A stretch of DNA of 64,000 nucleotides from Prorocentrum cordatum (Eukaryota > Sar > Dinophyceae > Prorocentrales > Prorocentraceae): assembly GCA_963575745.1 (NCBI GenBank), contig CAUYUJ010016483.1, positions 211,792-275,791 on the forward strand, given 5' to 3'. Position 1 is the first letter of the stretch. The number at the start of each line of letters is the position of its first letter. The notes under the pieces are model-generated. The model made no database searches and was not told the origin of the DNA. It worked only from the letters and a program-made list of their open reading frames with translations. Both the position numbers and the translations under genes were made by a program. Positions 1 to 8,439 of the stretch are shown piece after piece.

Positions 1-1557
1 GGGGCACTTCTTGCATATTTTTGCACCCCCCCTCTTGGACACCCCCCGCTTTTGGCCGCTCCCGATGGGGCCTCCTGGGAGGCCCGCGTCGCCACGGGTG
101 GGTGCGCCTCGGAACATCCCGGGCAGAGCGCGCCCCCACGAGGTCCTGGGAGTAAAGGTATGGGCACCTCTTCTCAGGCAGTGGCGAAGCGTCCCGGCGT
201 GCCTATAGCCCCACCAAGCAATGTTCTAAGAACCTTTTGTGGCTTCCACGAAATGTTCTTAGAACATGTCTGGCGGAGATGGTCTTGTTTTCACACACGC
301 TGGGCTTATGTTCTAAGAACATTGTTTTTGCTATGAGAGAACTTCTGGGTTCTACGAACATTTCGCGGTATGACTATAGGAATGCCGGGACGGTCGGCCC
401 CTGCTCGAGAGAGGGGGGGCATATTGAGTCAGAAAAGGCGACACAAACATTCATGTTCGGCGTTCCGCGCGGAGTTCTTGGATTTGCGCCTGGGCCCCTC
501 CTGGCGGCGCCGTGGGGTCCAGCGCGGATCCAAGAAGTCTGCGCGGACCGTCGAAAGTTTATGTTTATGATGTCTTTTCTTCTTTTGACAACGATAGGGG
601 GAGACAGGCTCACGACCCTTCGATCCTCCGACCCTTTGGAGGGGGAGATGGGCTCAGGGGTGGATGCATTGACCCCCGATCACCCGTTGATCGCCGATAG
701 GGCCCGATAGCCCTGTCGCCCAGCAACATTCGTGTTTCGCTATGGTGGGCCAGTAGATGGACAATAGATTCGAACCCTCACACATTCGAGGGAGATTCTA
801 AATCACCCCCGCGCCCCCGACATCAATGTTGATCTCAGTAAAGGCGGTGCTTTTGGGTTCGAATATTTCTGTCCACTCACGCCCTCCCCGTCGCCACGCC
901 ATCAATATTGATTTCGGGGGGTCGGGGGGGCATCTTGGGCCACAGTGTTCGAATGTAATGTCCATGTACGGGCCCATCGCCGATCTCTCGGCGATGCATC
1001 GCCAGTTCCGGGCGAGTGGCGCCAGAAAAGCGGATGCGGCTGCGCCAACATTGGCGCGCGGAAGTTGGCCGCGCAAGGTGGCGCGTGAGCGCCCTCGCTT
1101 CCAAGGCGGCCTTCCGCGTCGGCGGCCCGCTTGAGCCTTCGCGTGAGGTCGCCATGCCAGCTTTCAGGAGGAAAAGAAACACACAGACACAATGAATCCT
1201 CGATTTCCCAAACATATGCGAAACTATGGGAAGTGGGGGGGAAGACAGAAACCCAGAAAATATACGAAAAATATGGGGAACATTTTTATTTGTGTGTATT
1301 TATTTGTGTGTCCTGGGGCCCCTTCAATGGTCGTCGCTCAGGTCGATACCCCCCCCCAGTGCCAGTCCCCCGCCCTGTCGCCAGGGGCTCAAGAGGCGGG
1401 GTCAGCGCAAGCGCGGGTCAGTCAGAGCACCAGGTCCTGCAGGCTTCTGCAGGGCCAGGGGGCTGCACCGACCCAGGCCTGGGTACAGGACCCTGCAGGA
1501 TCCTGCAGGACCCGTCGGGCCTGGGTCTGGACTGACCCGGGTCGGTAGATTCCCGAT
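1..1557. other. Intergenic DNA with short dispersed repeats
   Basis: No gene is supported here. About 50 bases near 21-70 (a poly-C run followed by CTCTTGGACACCCC) recur near 17023-17070. Short palindromic strings of the type TCGCCGAT occur near 690-720 and 970-1000 and again near 2170-2270 and 3050-3080, so they are a dispersed family. Between about 1437 and 1520 there is a cluster of CTGCAGG and GGATCCTGCAGG strings able to pair with each other. Reading frames of 60-157 codons exist, but they overlap on both strands and lack recognisable domains. Confidence 0.6.
221..359. repeat. Cluster of four TGTTCTAAGAACA-type palindromes
   Basis: Four near-identical palindromes lie at 221-234, 253-267, 308-322 and 349-359. 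The two central copies are perfect 15-bp palindromes of the form ATGTTCTWAGAACAT; the outer two are diverged. Spacing is about 30-55 bp. No gene is adjacent. They could be binding sites for a dimeric protein or the remains of a short tandem repeat; the sequence does not decide. Confidence 0.7.
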
Positions 1558-1735
1558 ACAGTCGGGGCCCTGAAGAAGGAACCCTTTTCGTTGGGGAGGG
1601 GCTCCGTGTTCCTTAATTGTTTCGCAGCTTGCCTTTGATTTTCCTGAGGTTTTTGATACGAATTCGAAGTTCAACTTATGGAAAATAGGGGCCTCGTTCC
1701 TTATTTAGGGTTCCTTAGGTCAACGCCCCGACTGT
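1558..1735. mobile_element. MITE-like element, family B, copy 1
   Basis: This 178-bp unit starts ACAGTCGGGGCCCTGA and ends TCAACGCCCCGACTGT, giving imperfect terminal inverted repeats of about 27 bp that also include GAAGGAACCC/GGGTTCCTTA. A second copy of exactly the same length lies at 21302-21479, with the same ends and mostly the same interior. It has no coding capacity. Terminal inverted repeats plus a second copy in unrelated flanks support a non-autonomous DNA transposon. No clear target-site duplication is visible. Confidence 0.75.
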
Positions 1736-2497
1736 GTCGTTGCCCTTCCTTTCCTGGCGGCGGCGCCGCCCCGCAGGAGCGGCGCGCGCGCAAGACGTGC
1801 GCCAGTTCGGGCCGGGTTAAAGTGGGGCGTTTGTGCACTCGCCCAGGAAAGCGCGGGGGCGGCGCGGCTTGCCTGTGAGAATCTCTGCCCGCGGCATGCG
1901 CTCGCGAGCATTCGGCACCCAGGATCTGACTTTCAGAGGGTTCTCGCCCGCAGTCGCAGGGATGATCACCACAAATCTGCGCATCAATCCCAAAAAACAA
2001 TCGGGATATCGTACAGAGTCGGCCTGTCGAAATTCATCATCCTGCCCACCGCTTCAGCTCAGGGGCAACGACAGGGGGGATATGCATAGCCGCACTGCGT
2101 ATCGACCCCCAATGCGGGGGATGCATCCCCCGCAATGCCATAACGGGGCATGCATCGACCCCCAATCGCCCACTGATCGCCGATCGGGGCCCGATAGTCT
2201 CAACTTGCCCAAATGCGTGCTGATTCACCGTCGGGGGCCTATCGCCGATCCATCGGCGATGTGTTGCCGATGCCAGGTTGATGTGCCCCTGCCCGTGCCA
2301 GTTTCCCCCTGATCGTCGTGTCGGGCATGTCCCTCTACAGGAGGACTATCCTAACATAGTCAAGTCACAGGTAGTCATGGACAGGCCTGTCCTGTTCGAT
2401 GCTTTCCCTGGTCGGATGGCGCCGGCTATGTACGCCTACGCCGAGCCTGGCCAGGATCGGCGCAGGTGCATTGTCGGCGCCCTCCTATTTGGATGAA
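1736..2497. other. Non-coding interval with one solitary MITE end
   Basis: No gene is supported. A solitary left terminus of MITE family A (GTCGGGCATGTCCCTCTACA) begins at 2320 without a matching right end nearby. Short GATCGCCGAT-type palindromes occur near 2160-2270. A string related to the end of family C, containing CTGGCCAGGATCGG, lies near 2447-2462. Confidence 0.5.
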
Positions 2498-2650
2498 GTC
2501 GGGCATGTCCCTCTAGAACAGGAGAAATATTCAAACATAGCCTAACAATGGTCTGGGGACGATGTTTCTAGCATGTTTGCTATCTTGGAATCTGGTTTGA
2601 CATGTTTTCATGCTTCTCCCAATATCCGCCTGGAGGAGGACATGCCCTAC
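2498..2650. mobile_element. MITE-like element, family A (GTCGGGC ends)
   Basis: The left end reads GTCGGGCATGTCCCTCTA and the right end GAGGACATGCCCTAC, inverted relative to each other. The interior is AT-richer, with ATTCAAACATAG and a GGGGACGATG string that also occurs in the copy at 21117-21249. It is about 153 bp and non-coding. It belongs to the same family as the four clustered copies at 60562-62285. Confidence 0.65.
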
Positions 2651-2803
2651 CTAATAATTTCACGCGTTTGCCAAACGGCTTTGCTGGTCGGGGTGCTGAT
2701 TCTGAGGGTGGGTCTTCTGCTCTCTACTTGTCACTTGTCCAGGATGCCCAAGTGGGGCCAGAAAGCCTGGTGTCGGAGGATCAAAGCTCGGATGGCGCCA
2801 ACG

Positions 2804-2941
2804 ATACACCTACAAAGATCCTGGCCAGGCCCGTCTTGGGTCTAGGGCCTGGGATCGGTGCATATGCCTTCCTGGCGGAGGCATGACTGCATATACACAG
2901 ATTCTTGGCCCAGGATGGTATTGGCCAGGATCGGTGTGTAT
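2804..2941. mobile_element. Foldback/MITE-like element, family C, copy 1
   Basis: The left arm (ATACACCTACAAAGATCCTG then GCCAGGCC) pairs imperfectly with the right arm (TTGGCCAGGATCGGTGTGTA). The interior contains GGTGCATATGCCTTCC, which recurs in the copy at 5902-6034. The right end runs straight into a short TA microsatellite. It is about 138 bp and non-coding. Confidence 0.6.
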
Positions 2942-3584
2942 ATATATATATATAGATATGTAGTTGGCGTCCTCCAAAAACTGCGTCGCCGCTTCGTCGG
3001 CTATGCGGCGGGATCTGGAGCACGAGTTGTTTCCATCCCGACGTTGCCGATGCACCGCCGAATTATCGGCGAGTCGGCGCGATCCTCCGATCCCATCTGC
3101 TCTGGCCCCATTCGAGTGGCCTCTACCCTGGCAGCGCTTTCCAAGGGGGCGGACTTCTTTAGAATGCACGGGTGTAAGCAGAAGGGATTTGTCCCTCGTC
3201 TGAATATGTGAGGAGTATCGTATTATTTGGGGAATTAGAGAGTTAGACTGGTAGATACGGTCGCAGACAGGTAGGGGCTATCAAGTGGCCTTCGGCCCAT
3301 CCAGCTGCGGTGCCTAGGTCGTCGAGAAGATGTTTGGTACAGGCCTCTCGAGGTTTCTCAGACAGCCTGTACTACGAGGCCTATTGGACTTCTTCGGGAG
3401 CCTCTTGGGGGCTCTTGGATGTCTCTTGGGCCTCTTGGGTTTTTGTCGAGCGCCTCTTGGCGGTCCAGGAGATCATCCCGGTGGGTGGGGAGGGCTCGAC
3501 ATGACGGCTCGCTGTTCCGCCCCTGGGCAGCTCTCGGAGGTGGCGTCCTGGACAGTCTTGGACGCTCTTGAGACCGAACAGGCT
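2942..3584. other. TA microsatellite and CCTCTTGG-rich non-coding DNA
   Basis: A (TA)n tract runs from about 2939 to 2956. From about 3340 to 3460 there are degenerate 9-11 bp repeats of the type CCTCTTGGG, a low-complexity family that also appears at about 14100-14225, 15160-15330 and 45420-45560 and, on the other strand, inside the satellites at 22.9-26.4 kb. No gene is supported. Confidence 0.5.
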
Positions 3585-3805
3585 AAGTAGAGGGTGAAAC
3601 ATTGTGACCTCATGCTTCCTCGGTTGTGCGCGTGCAGGGCCGTGCGGGCCTCCCGGGCCTGCCTCCTCCAAGTCCGAGGCGGCCCACGAGGCCCCAGCGA
3701 ACACCCCAAGTGACGGTCCCCGGTGGCCATCGTAGCCGGGCGAAGAGGATTGTGCACCTGCACCGACCTTGGTCAGGCCCGTCTCGTCCCCAGGATGGGT
3801 GCATA
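3585..3805. repeat. 220-bp direct duplication, left copy
   Basis: This segment starts AAGTAGAGGGTGAAACATTG and ends CAGGATGGGTGCATA. It is repeated with few differences at 5739-5955. It includes the left end of the family C foldback element from about 3752 (GTGCACCTGCACCGACC). The two copies flank the minisatellite and CAT arrays at 4.07-5.6 kb. The left copy breaks off where the right copy continues into a full family C element. Confidence 0.8.
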
Positions 3806-4067
3806 CTTTGTTAGTGAATTTAATTGGTTTTAGGGTTTGAATAAATGGTCGCAGCCACGCAGAGGGCGTGCGTAGCGACGCCCCAACCGTTCGGTCTCCA
3901 GTACTACTACGTGGCGGCGCCCCCGCAGGCACGCAGAGGGCACGCGTGGCGACGGGGGCGTCGCCACGCAGAGCTTCTAAAAACCACAAACATTTTGAAA
4001 ACCAATTGTTTCCACTACCTATACGACCACCCTTCGGATGATAAGGAGGTTCGGGGGGGAGGAACCA

Positions 4068-4290
4068 ACGTCTCACTCGATCGGTCTCACTATCGATCTC
4101 ACTATCGATCTCAGTATCGGTCTCGCTCGATCGATGTCCCTCGATCGATCTCACAATCGATCTCACTCGATCTATCTCACAATTGATTTGACTATCGATC
4201 TCACAATCGATCTCACAATCGATCTCACAATCGATATCACATTCGGTCTCACTATCGATTTCACTATCGATATCACAACCGCTCTCACAA
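4068..4290. repeat. 12-bp minisatellite (TCGATCTCACAA type)
   Basis: Tandem units such as TCGATCTCACTA and TCGATCTCACAA repeat with small variations (TCGATTT, TCGATATC). The 12-bp period is a multiple of three, so long artificial frames are open on both strands; the predicted proteins are IDLTIDLTIDL-type low complexity and are not genes. Confidence 0.85.
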
Positions 4291-4419
4291 TCAACGTCAT
4301 CATCATCATCATCATCATCAACAACAACATCAACATCAACATCATCATCACCAACATCATCATAATCGGGACACCGTCCTCATCATCAACACCAACATCA
4401 TCATCATCATAATCATCAG

Positions 4420-4451
<32 letters not shown>

Positions 4452-4605
4452 CGGTCATCAACATCATCGGGACACCACCATCATCATCATCATCACCATC
4501 ATCACAATCATCATCATCAACATCATCATCATCATCAGCAGCATCGGGACACAGTCATCGTCATCATTATCATCAGCAGCATCATCATCGGGACACCATC
4601 GTTAG

Positions 4606-4651
<46 letters not shown>

Positions 4652-5096
4652 GGAACACCATCATCATCATCATCATCATCTCATCCTCATCATCGACATC
4701 ATCATCATCAGCATCATCAGCATCATCATCAGCATCATCATCGTCGTTATCATCGGGGCACCATCATCATCATTCACAACATTAGCATCAACATCATCAT
4801 CATCATCACCATCGGGACGCCATCATCATCAACATCATCACAATCACCATCACAATAATCATCATCATCATCGGGATCGCCATAATCATCATCAACCTCA
4901 TCAGCATCAACATCATCATCAACGGGACACAATCATAATCAGCATCATCAACATCAACATCATCATACTCATCACCATCGGGACACCATCATCGTCATCA
5001 TCATGATCATCAACATAATCATCATGATCATCATCATCCTCATCATCGGGACACCATCAGCATCATCATCATCATCGTCATCATCATCATCATCGA

Positions 5097-5133
<37 letters not shown>

Positions 5134-5259
5134 GGGACACCATCATCATCATATCATCATCATCATCATCATCGTCCTCATCATCATCAGCAGCATCACC
5201 ATCATCATCATCGACGTCATCATCATCAGCAGCAACATCATCATCATCATCAGCAACAC

Positions 5260-5302
<43 letters not shown>

Positions 5303-5345
5303 TTCATCATCATCATCTCATCATCATCAGCAGCAGCAGCAGCAG

Positions 5346-5378
<33 letters not shown>
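4288..5378. repeat. Long CAT/ATC trinucleotide array with interspersed CGGGACACC
   Basis: About 1.1 kb consists mainly of CAT triplets, broken at irregular intervals by the motif ATCGGGACACCATC. The interruption recurs more than ten times, so this is a compound array rather than a plain microsatellite. The 3' end passes into CGGGACACCG repeats. Frames of 106-229 codons (poly-Ser, poly-Ile, poly-Met, poly-Asp) are artefacts of the array. Confidence 0.9.
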
Positions 5379-5379
<1 letters not shown>

Positions 5380-5610
5380 GCGGGACACCGCGGGACACCG
5401 GGGGACACCGCGGGGCACCGCGGGACACGCGGGACTTTCGCGGGACACCGGCGGGACACCGCGGGCCACCGTCCGCCAGGAAGGGAGTCATTTGGTCCGG
5501 CCGCGCCTCAGCCACACGGGACTTTCGCGGGACACCGGCGGGACACCGCGGGCCCCCGGCCGCCCGGAAGGGAGTCATTTGGTCCGGCCGCGCCTCAGCC
5601 ACAGGAGTTT
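5379..5610. repeat. CGGGACACCG repeats with an 80-bp tandem duplication
   Basis: 10-bp units (CGGGACACCG) continue the interruption motif of the preceding CAT array. Then a unit of about 85 bp, running from GGGACTTTCGCGGGACACC to TCATTTGGTCCGGCCGCG, occurs twice in tandem. This suggests the short motif seeded both arrays. No gene is supported. Confidence 0.8.
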
Positions 5611-5738
5611 TTCTCTCGCCCGCCCACGCAGCTTCGCCTCGCCCGCACGCACGGCACGCACGAACACGAAACCGAAATCGATTTCCCGGTAGGGGGGCTC
5701 TCCGTTCCACTTCGATCTCACCCCCTCACCTCCGACTA

Positions 5739-5955
5739 AAGTAGAGGGTGAAACATTGTGACCTCATGCTTCCTCGGATGTGCGCGTGCAGGGCCGTGCG
5801 GGCCTCCTGGGCCCTGCCTCCAAGTCCAAGGCGGCCCACGAGGCCCCAGCGAGCACCCCATGACGCTCCCCGGTGGCCATCGTAGCCGGGCGAAGAGGAC
5901 TGTGCACCTGCACCGACCTTGGTCAGGCCCGTCTCGTCCCCAGGATGGGTGCATA
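5739..5955. repeat. 220-bp direct duplication, right copy
   Basis: Right partner of 3585-3805. It starts AAGTAGAGGGTGAAACATTG and ends CAGGATGGGTGCATA. Differences are mainly a small indel near 5813-5830 and a few substitutions. Its 3' part overlaps the complete family C element beginning at 5902. Confidence 0.8.
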
Positions 5956-6034
5956 TGCCTTCCCGGCCGAGGCAGGAAGGCGTGAGCGCCGATCCTGGGC
6001 CCAGGCTGGGCCTGGCCAGAATCGGTGTACGTGC
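5902..6034. mobile_element. Foldback/MITE-like element, family C, copy 2
   Basis: The left end GTGCACCTGCACCGACCTTG and the right end CCAGAATCGGTGTACGTGC are imperfect inverted repeats of about 30 bp, each followed inward by a CAGGCC/GGCCTG block. The interior carries the same GGTGCATATGCCTTCC string as 2804-2941. It is 133 bp and non-coding. Confidence 0.65.
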
Positions 6035-6254
6035 ATAGTTCTCTCTCCTCTACGCAGGGCACGTGGGACGTGCGGACTCCCCACCACGCTCCAGGGACCT
6101 CTGGAGGTCGTGGGAACGCTGTGCAGCGCTCGCGACCCTGGTGCCTGGGCCTCTTGAGTGGTACTCGCAGTATCGAGCACGCAGAACTCGAAGGGCCCGA
6201 GGACACTCCGCTCGGTGCCCTGCGGTGCGGTGGCGGATAGTACAAGGTGGTAAT

Positions 6255-6478
6255 CAGAGCCCCGAATCATCAGGGGTAACTCGGGTCAGGGATAACTCGG
6301 GTTCGTTTTTCGGGAATCCAAACCCGAGTTACCCCGGACCCGAGTTACCCCGGATAACTCGGGCGTCCAGAGCCCCGAATCATCAGAGGTAACTCGGAAC
6401 AGGGGTAACTCGGGTTCCTTTTTCGGGAATCCAAACCCGAGTTACCCCGGACCCGAGTTACCCCGGATAACTCGGGCG
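6255..6478. repeat. 113-bp tandem duplication, each unit an inverted repeat
   Basis: Two tandem units start CAGAGCCCCGAATCATCAG at 6255 and 6368. Each contains GGTAACTCGGG on its left and CCCGAGTTACCCC, present twice, on its right, so each unit can fold into a long hairpin. The shared centre is TTTTTCGGGAATCC. The period is 113 bp. It may be two tandem foldback insertions. Confidence 0.8.
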
Positions 6479-6595
6479 CCCAAGGTAAGGCAGGGAGTTG
6501 TGTGTAGACATTAAACGATAGTTCGACATACCCACCTACATAGATGTATGTACATCTGCACATTGCTATATACTGTGTTCACAAATGTAGTGCTT

Positions 6596-6724
6596 GTACT
6601 CCTGGAGCCTGGGCCGTATCTCGCCTGAAACGCTTCGGTGCCAAAGGGTTGTGAATCGAACGACGGCTTTTCAAACGACATGCTCTGATCCGTAAACTTA
6701 CGGCTCAAGTTTTTTCAGGGTCCA
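6596..6724 (+). repeat. Split direct repeat A1
   Basis: A 129-bp repeat that differs from A2 (12751-12879) at about six positions by eye. It ends immediately before the first ATG (6725). It contains the self-complementary CCGTAA/TTACGG stem at 6690-6703, then GGCTCAAG, a T6 tract and CAG, which resembles a splice acceptor just upstream of the coding region. Confidence 0.9.
6689..6709 (+). promoter_or_regulatory. Spliced-leader-like sequence in repeat A1
   Basis: This 21-nt stretch begins TCCGTA and ends GGCTCAAG. The canonical 22-nt dinoflagellate spliced leader has the same six first bases (with T at its variable first position) and the same eight last bases; the middle differs and is one base shorter. 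A T-rich tract and AG follow at 6710-6718, then ATG at 6725. It could be a relict leader captured from a trans-spliced mRNA, next to a current acceptor site. Similarity could be partly chance because the sequence also forms a hairpin. Confidence 0.45.
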
Positions 6725-7351
6725 ATGCCCTTGCAGGGAGCCCAACGTCTCCTTCTCGCGGCCATCACAGGTGCTTGGCTGGCCCCCTCTCCGCTGCGAG
6801 TCTGGCTGGGCATGCCAGGCGACACCCTTCGGGCGCCGATCTGCGCCGCCCCTGCTCCGGCGCCGCGGCTGAACGTGAGCTGCCCGGAGGTGTTCCCAGA
6901 CTTCGCAGGGGTGCTGGAGGAGCTCCGGTCGCAGCGTGCTGCGCGTGAGCGCCAGGCTTCAGCGGCCGAGGAGCTGTCGGAGACCGTCCGAGGTGGAGTT
7001 CCGTGGTACGTGGAGGTGGCTACGGCCATCGCCGGCAGTCTTGCCCTCTACGCCAACGTAGTGATCGGGTGTGCTTGCTCGTTCGTGGTCTTCTGCATCG
7101 ATGGCTGCCGCCGTTGTCGCCAGGCCTGGGCTCCAGTCGGGTCAAAAATTGCTGCTATTGTATGGGGACGAGCCGACCCTCTGGCACGAGGCGAGTGTCT
7201 TCGGAAGAGTTCCGAGACGAGCTACAGGAGTGTCCACGGGGAAGGACCCGCCGGCGAACCACTGGTTCTGGTGGATCTTGACGGCCGACGGCGACGCGCA
7301 CCCGCAGGATCTCTCCGCGCCCAGGGATCTGCAGGCGTTGCGCTTGCTTGA
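6725..7351 (+). CDS. YR retroelement first ORF (gag N-terminal part?)
   Basis: A 208-codon frame that begins six bases after the acceptor-like CAG in repeat A1, which is why this ATG was chosen. Residues roughly 55-85 are Glu/Arg/Gln-rich and possibly coiled. Residues about 95-125 contain a hydrophobic stretch (ATAIAGSLALYANVVIGC then a Cys-rich segment) that could be a membrane segment. It overlaps the next frame (7071-8354), and protein-like character passes from this frame to that one near 7140-7160. The two may originally have been one gag-like ORF broken by a frameshift, or be joined by ribosomal frameshifting. No catalytic motif is visible and no specific function can be assigned. Confidence 0.45.
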   Translation: MPLQGAQRLLLAAITGAWLAPSPLRVWLGMPGDTLRAPICAAPAPAPRLNVSCPEVFPDFAGVLEELRSQRAARERQASAAEELSETVRGGVPWYVEVATAIAGSLALYANVVIGCACSFVVFCIDGCRRCRQAWAPVGSKIAAIVWGRADPLARGECLRKSSETSYRSVHGEGPAGEPLVLVDLDGRRRRAPAGSLRAQGSAGVALA

Positions 7352-8354
7352 TGCGGAGGGCGAGGTGACTGGCACCATGTACGGCCGAGGGCCCGCTGCT
7401 GTGTCTCGCCATGCCTTCCGCGCCGGGCGTGGGGAGGGGTCGCTTGACGTGCCGCTCTTCCTCCGCGCCAAGGGCGCAGCCGACGATGAGGAACGGAAAG
7501 AAGCTGGAGGTGGAGACTTGCTTGCTGCCCGCTCGCCGCCAGCCGCTGCGAGTGGTAAGTTGTGGAGGATCTCCTACTCGTCCGACCAGGCCTTCGCCCG
7601 TGGCGCCGAGTTTCAACCAGGTATCGACGGTCACCACTTCACTCTCGTCAAGAAAGGCGACGCTGACACGATGGCGGTGAGTACTTCAGGTGGGGTGGTG
7701 CAGTGTCACTCCATCTCCGCCGAAGCCATGGATGAGGATGCCGACGCGAGGTCCCTCCCAGTGACGTGGCGGAACAACGCTCGCCGCCGTCGTTCCGTTG
7801 AGGCCGTCGACCTGATGCAGCACCACGACTACGGGGACTCGCCTCTTGATGGAGAACCCCCCATGCTCTGGCATCTGGAGGAGATTGCGCGCAGTGGTGA
7901 GGGCGGTCCCGTCCAACGTCACTACAACTGGGCTTATCAGCTCAATGCGGGGGGTGGCGACCGCTCCGTGCATGAACATTTCTGTATCATGAAGGTTCTC
8001 GAGCTGGCGGCGGAGGTCGATCAGCTCAACACCCCCACCCTGGTGTCGCTGGAGGCGCTCGGGGGGCGCGCCATGCTGATCGAGCAGACGCATCTCAACT
8101 CGCCTGGTAGCCCCGATTACACTGGGGCCGACGACTTCATGGGTTGGGGGCCTGGACGGGGCAAAGCCTTGGTCGCACCTACTCTCGTCAAGCACGTGGC
8201 GGAGAAGGCCCGCGACAAGGCATCAGCGCACGCGGAGCTTCGGAAGCACAACGAGGAGTTGCGTTTGAGGAGGCCGCCCAAGGGCCCCAAGAAGGAGGGC
8301 CAGGGCGGGGATCATTCGCGACGGACGAGTTCGGAAGGGGGGCCCGAGATCTAG
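7071..8354 (+). CDS. YR retroelement gag-like protein
   Basis: A 427-codon open frame. Convincing protein sequence starts around residue 25 (near 7143); the upstream part overlaps the previous ORF, so the annotated ATG is only the first in frame. Features include a segment with WFWWILTADGDAHPQDLS at roughly residues 66-83, a middle region with an Asp/Glu-rich loop, and a C-terminal region around residues 290-395 (MKVLELAAEVDQL, then ADDFMGWGPGRGKALVAPTL). The protein ends in a highly charged Lys/Arg/Glu tail. This layout, directly upstream of reverse transcriptase, matches proteins commonly seen at the front of dinoflagellate YR-type polyproteins, so a structural or nucleic-acid-binding role is inferred. 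No enzyme motif is seen. It is intact over its length, unlike pol. Confidence 0.65.
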   Translation: MLARSWSSASMAAAVVARPGLQSGQKLLLLYGDEPTLWHEASVFGRVPRRATGVSTGKDPPANHWFWWILTADGDAHPQDLSAPRDLQALRLLDAEGEVTGTMYGRGPAAVSRHAFRAGRGEGSLDVPLFLRAKGAADDEERKEAGGGDLLAARSPPAAASGKLWRISYSSDQAFARGAEFQPGIDGHHFTLVKKGDADTMAVSTSGGVVQCHSISAEAMDEDADARSLPVTWRNNARRRRSVEAVDLMQHHDYGDSPLDGEPPMLWHLEEIARSGEGGPVQRHYNWAYQLNAGGGDRSVHEHFCIMKVLELAAEVDQLNTPTLVSLEALGGRAMLIEQTHLNSPGSPDYTGADDFMGWGPGRGKALVAPTLVKHVAEKARDKASAHAELRKHNEELRLRRPPKGPKKEGQGGDHSRRTSSEGGPEI

Positions 8355-8439
8355 GGCGCTCACAGCCTCTCAGCTTGGTTTTCTCGCTGGCGTTGTTGCC
8401 GAAGGGCGTGGCGTTCCGCGGGAGCTACCTCCATCGCAT

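Noticed and set aside
765-800. tRNA T-arm-like string GATTCGAACCCT
   Set aside because: No acceptor stem, D-arm or anticodon arm can be folded around it on either strand.
4288-5390. Long open frames (106-229 codons) in the CAT array
   Set aside because: They are poly-Ser, poly-Ile, poly-Met or poly-Asp translations of a triplet array that is open on both strands.
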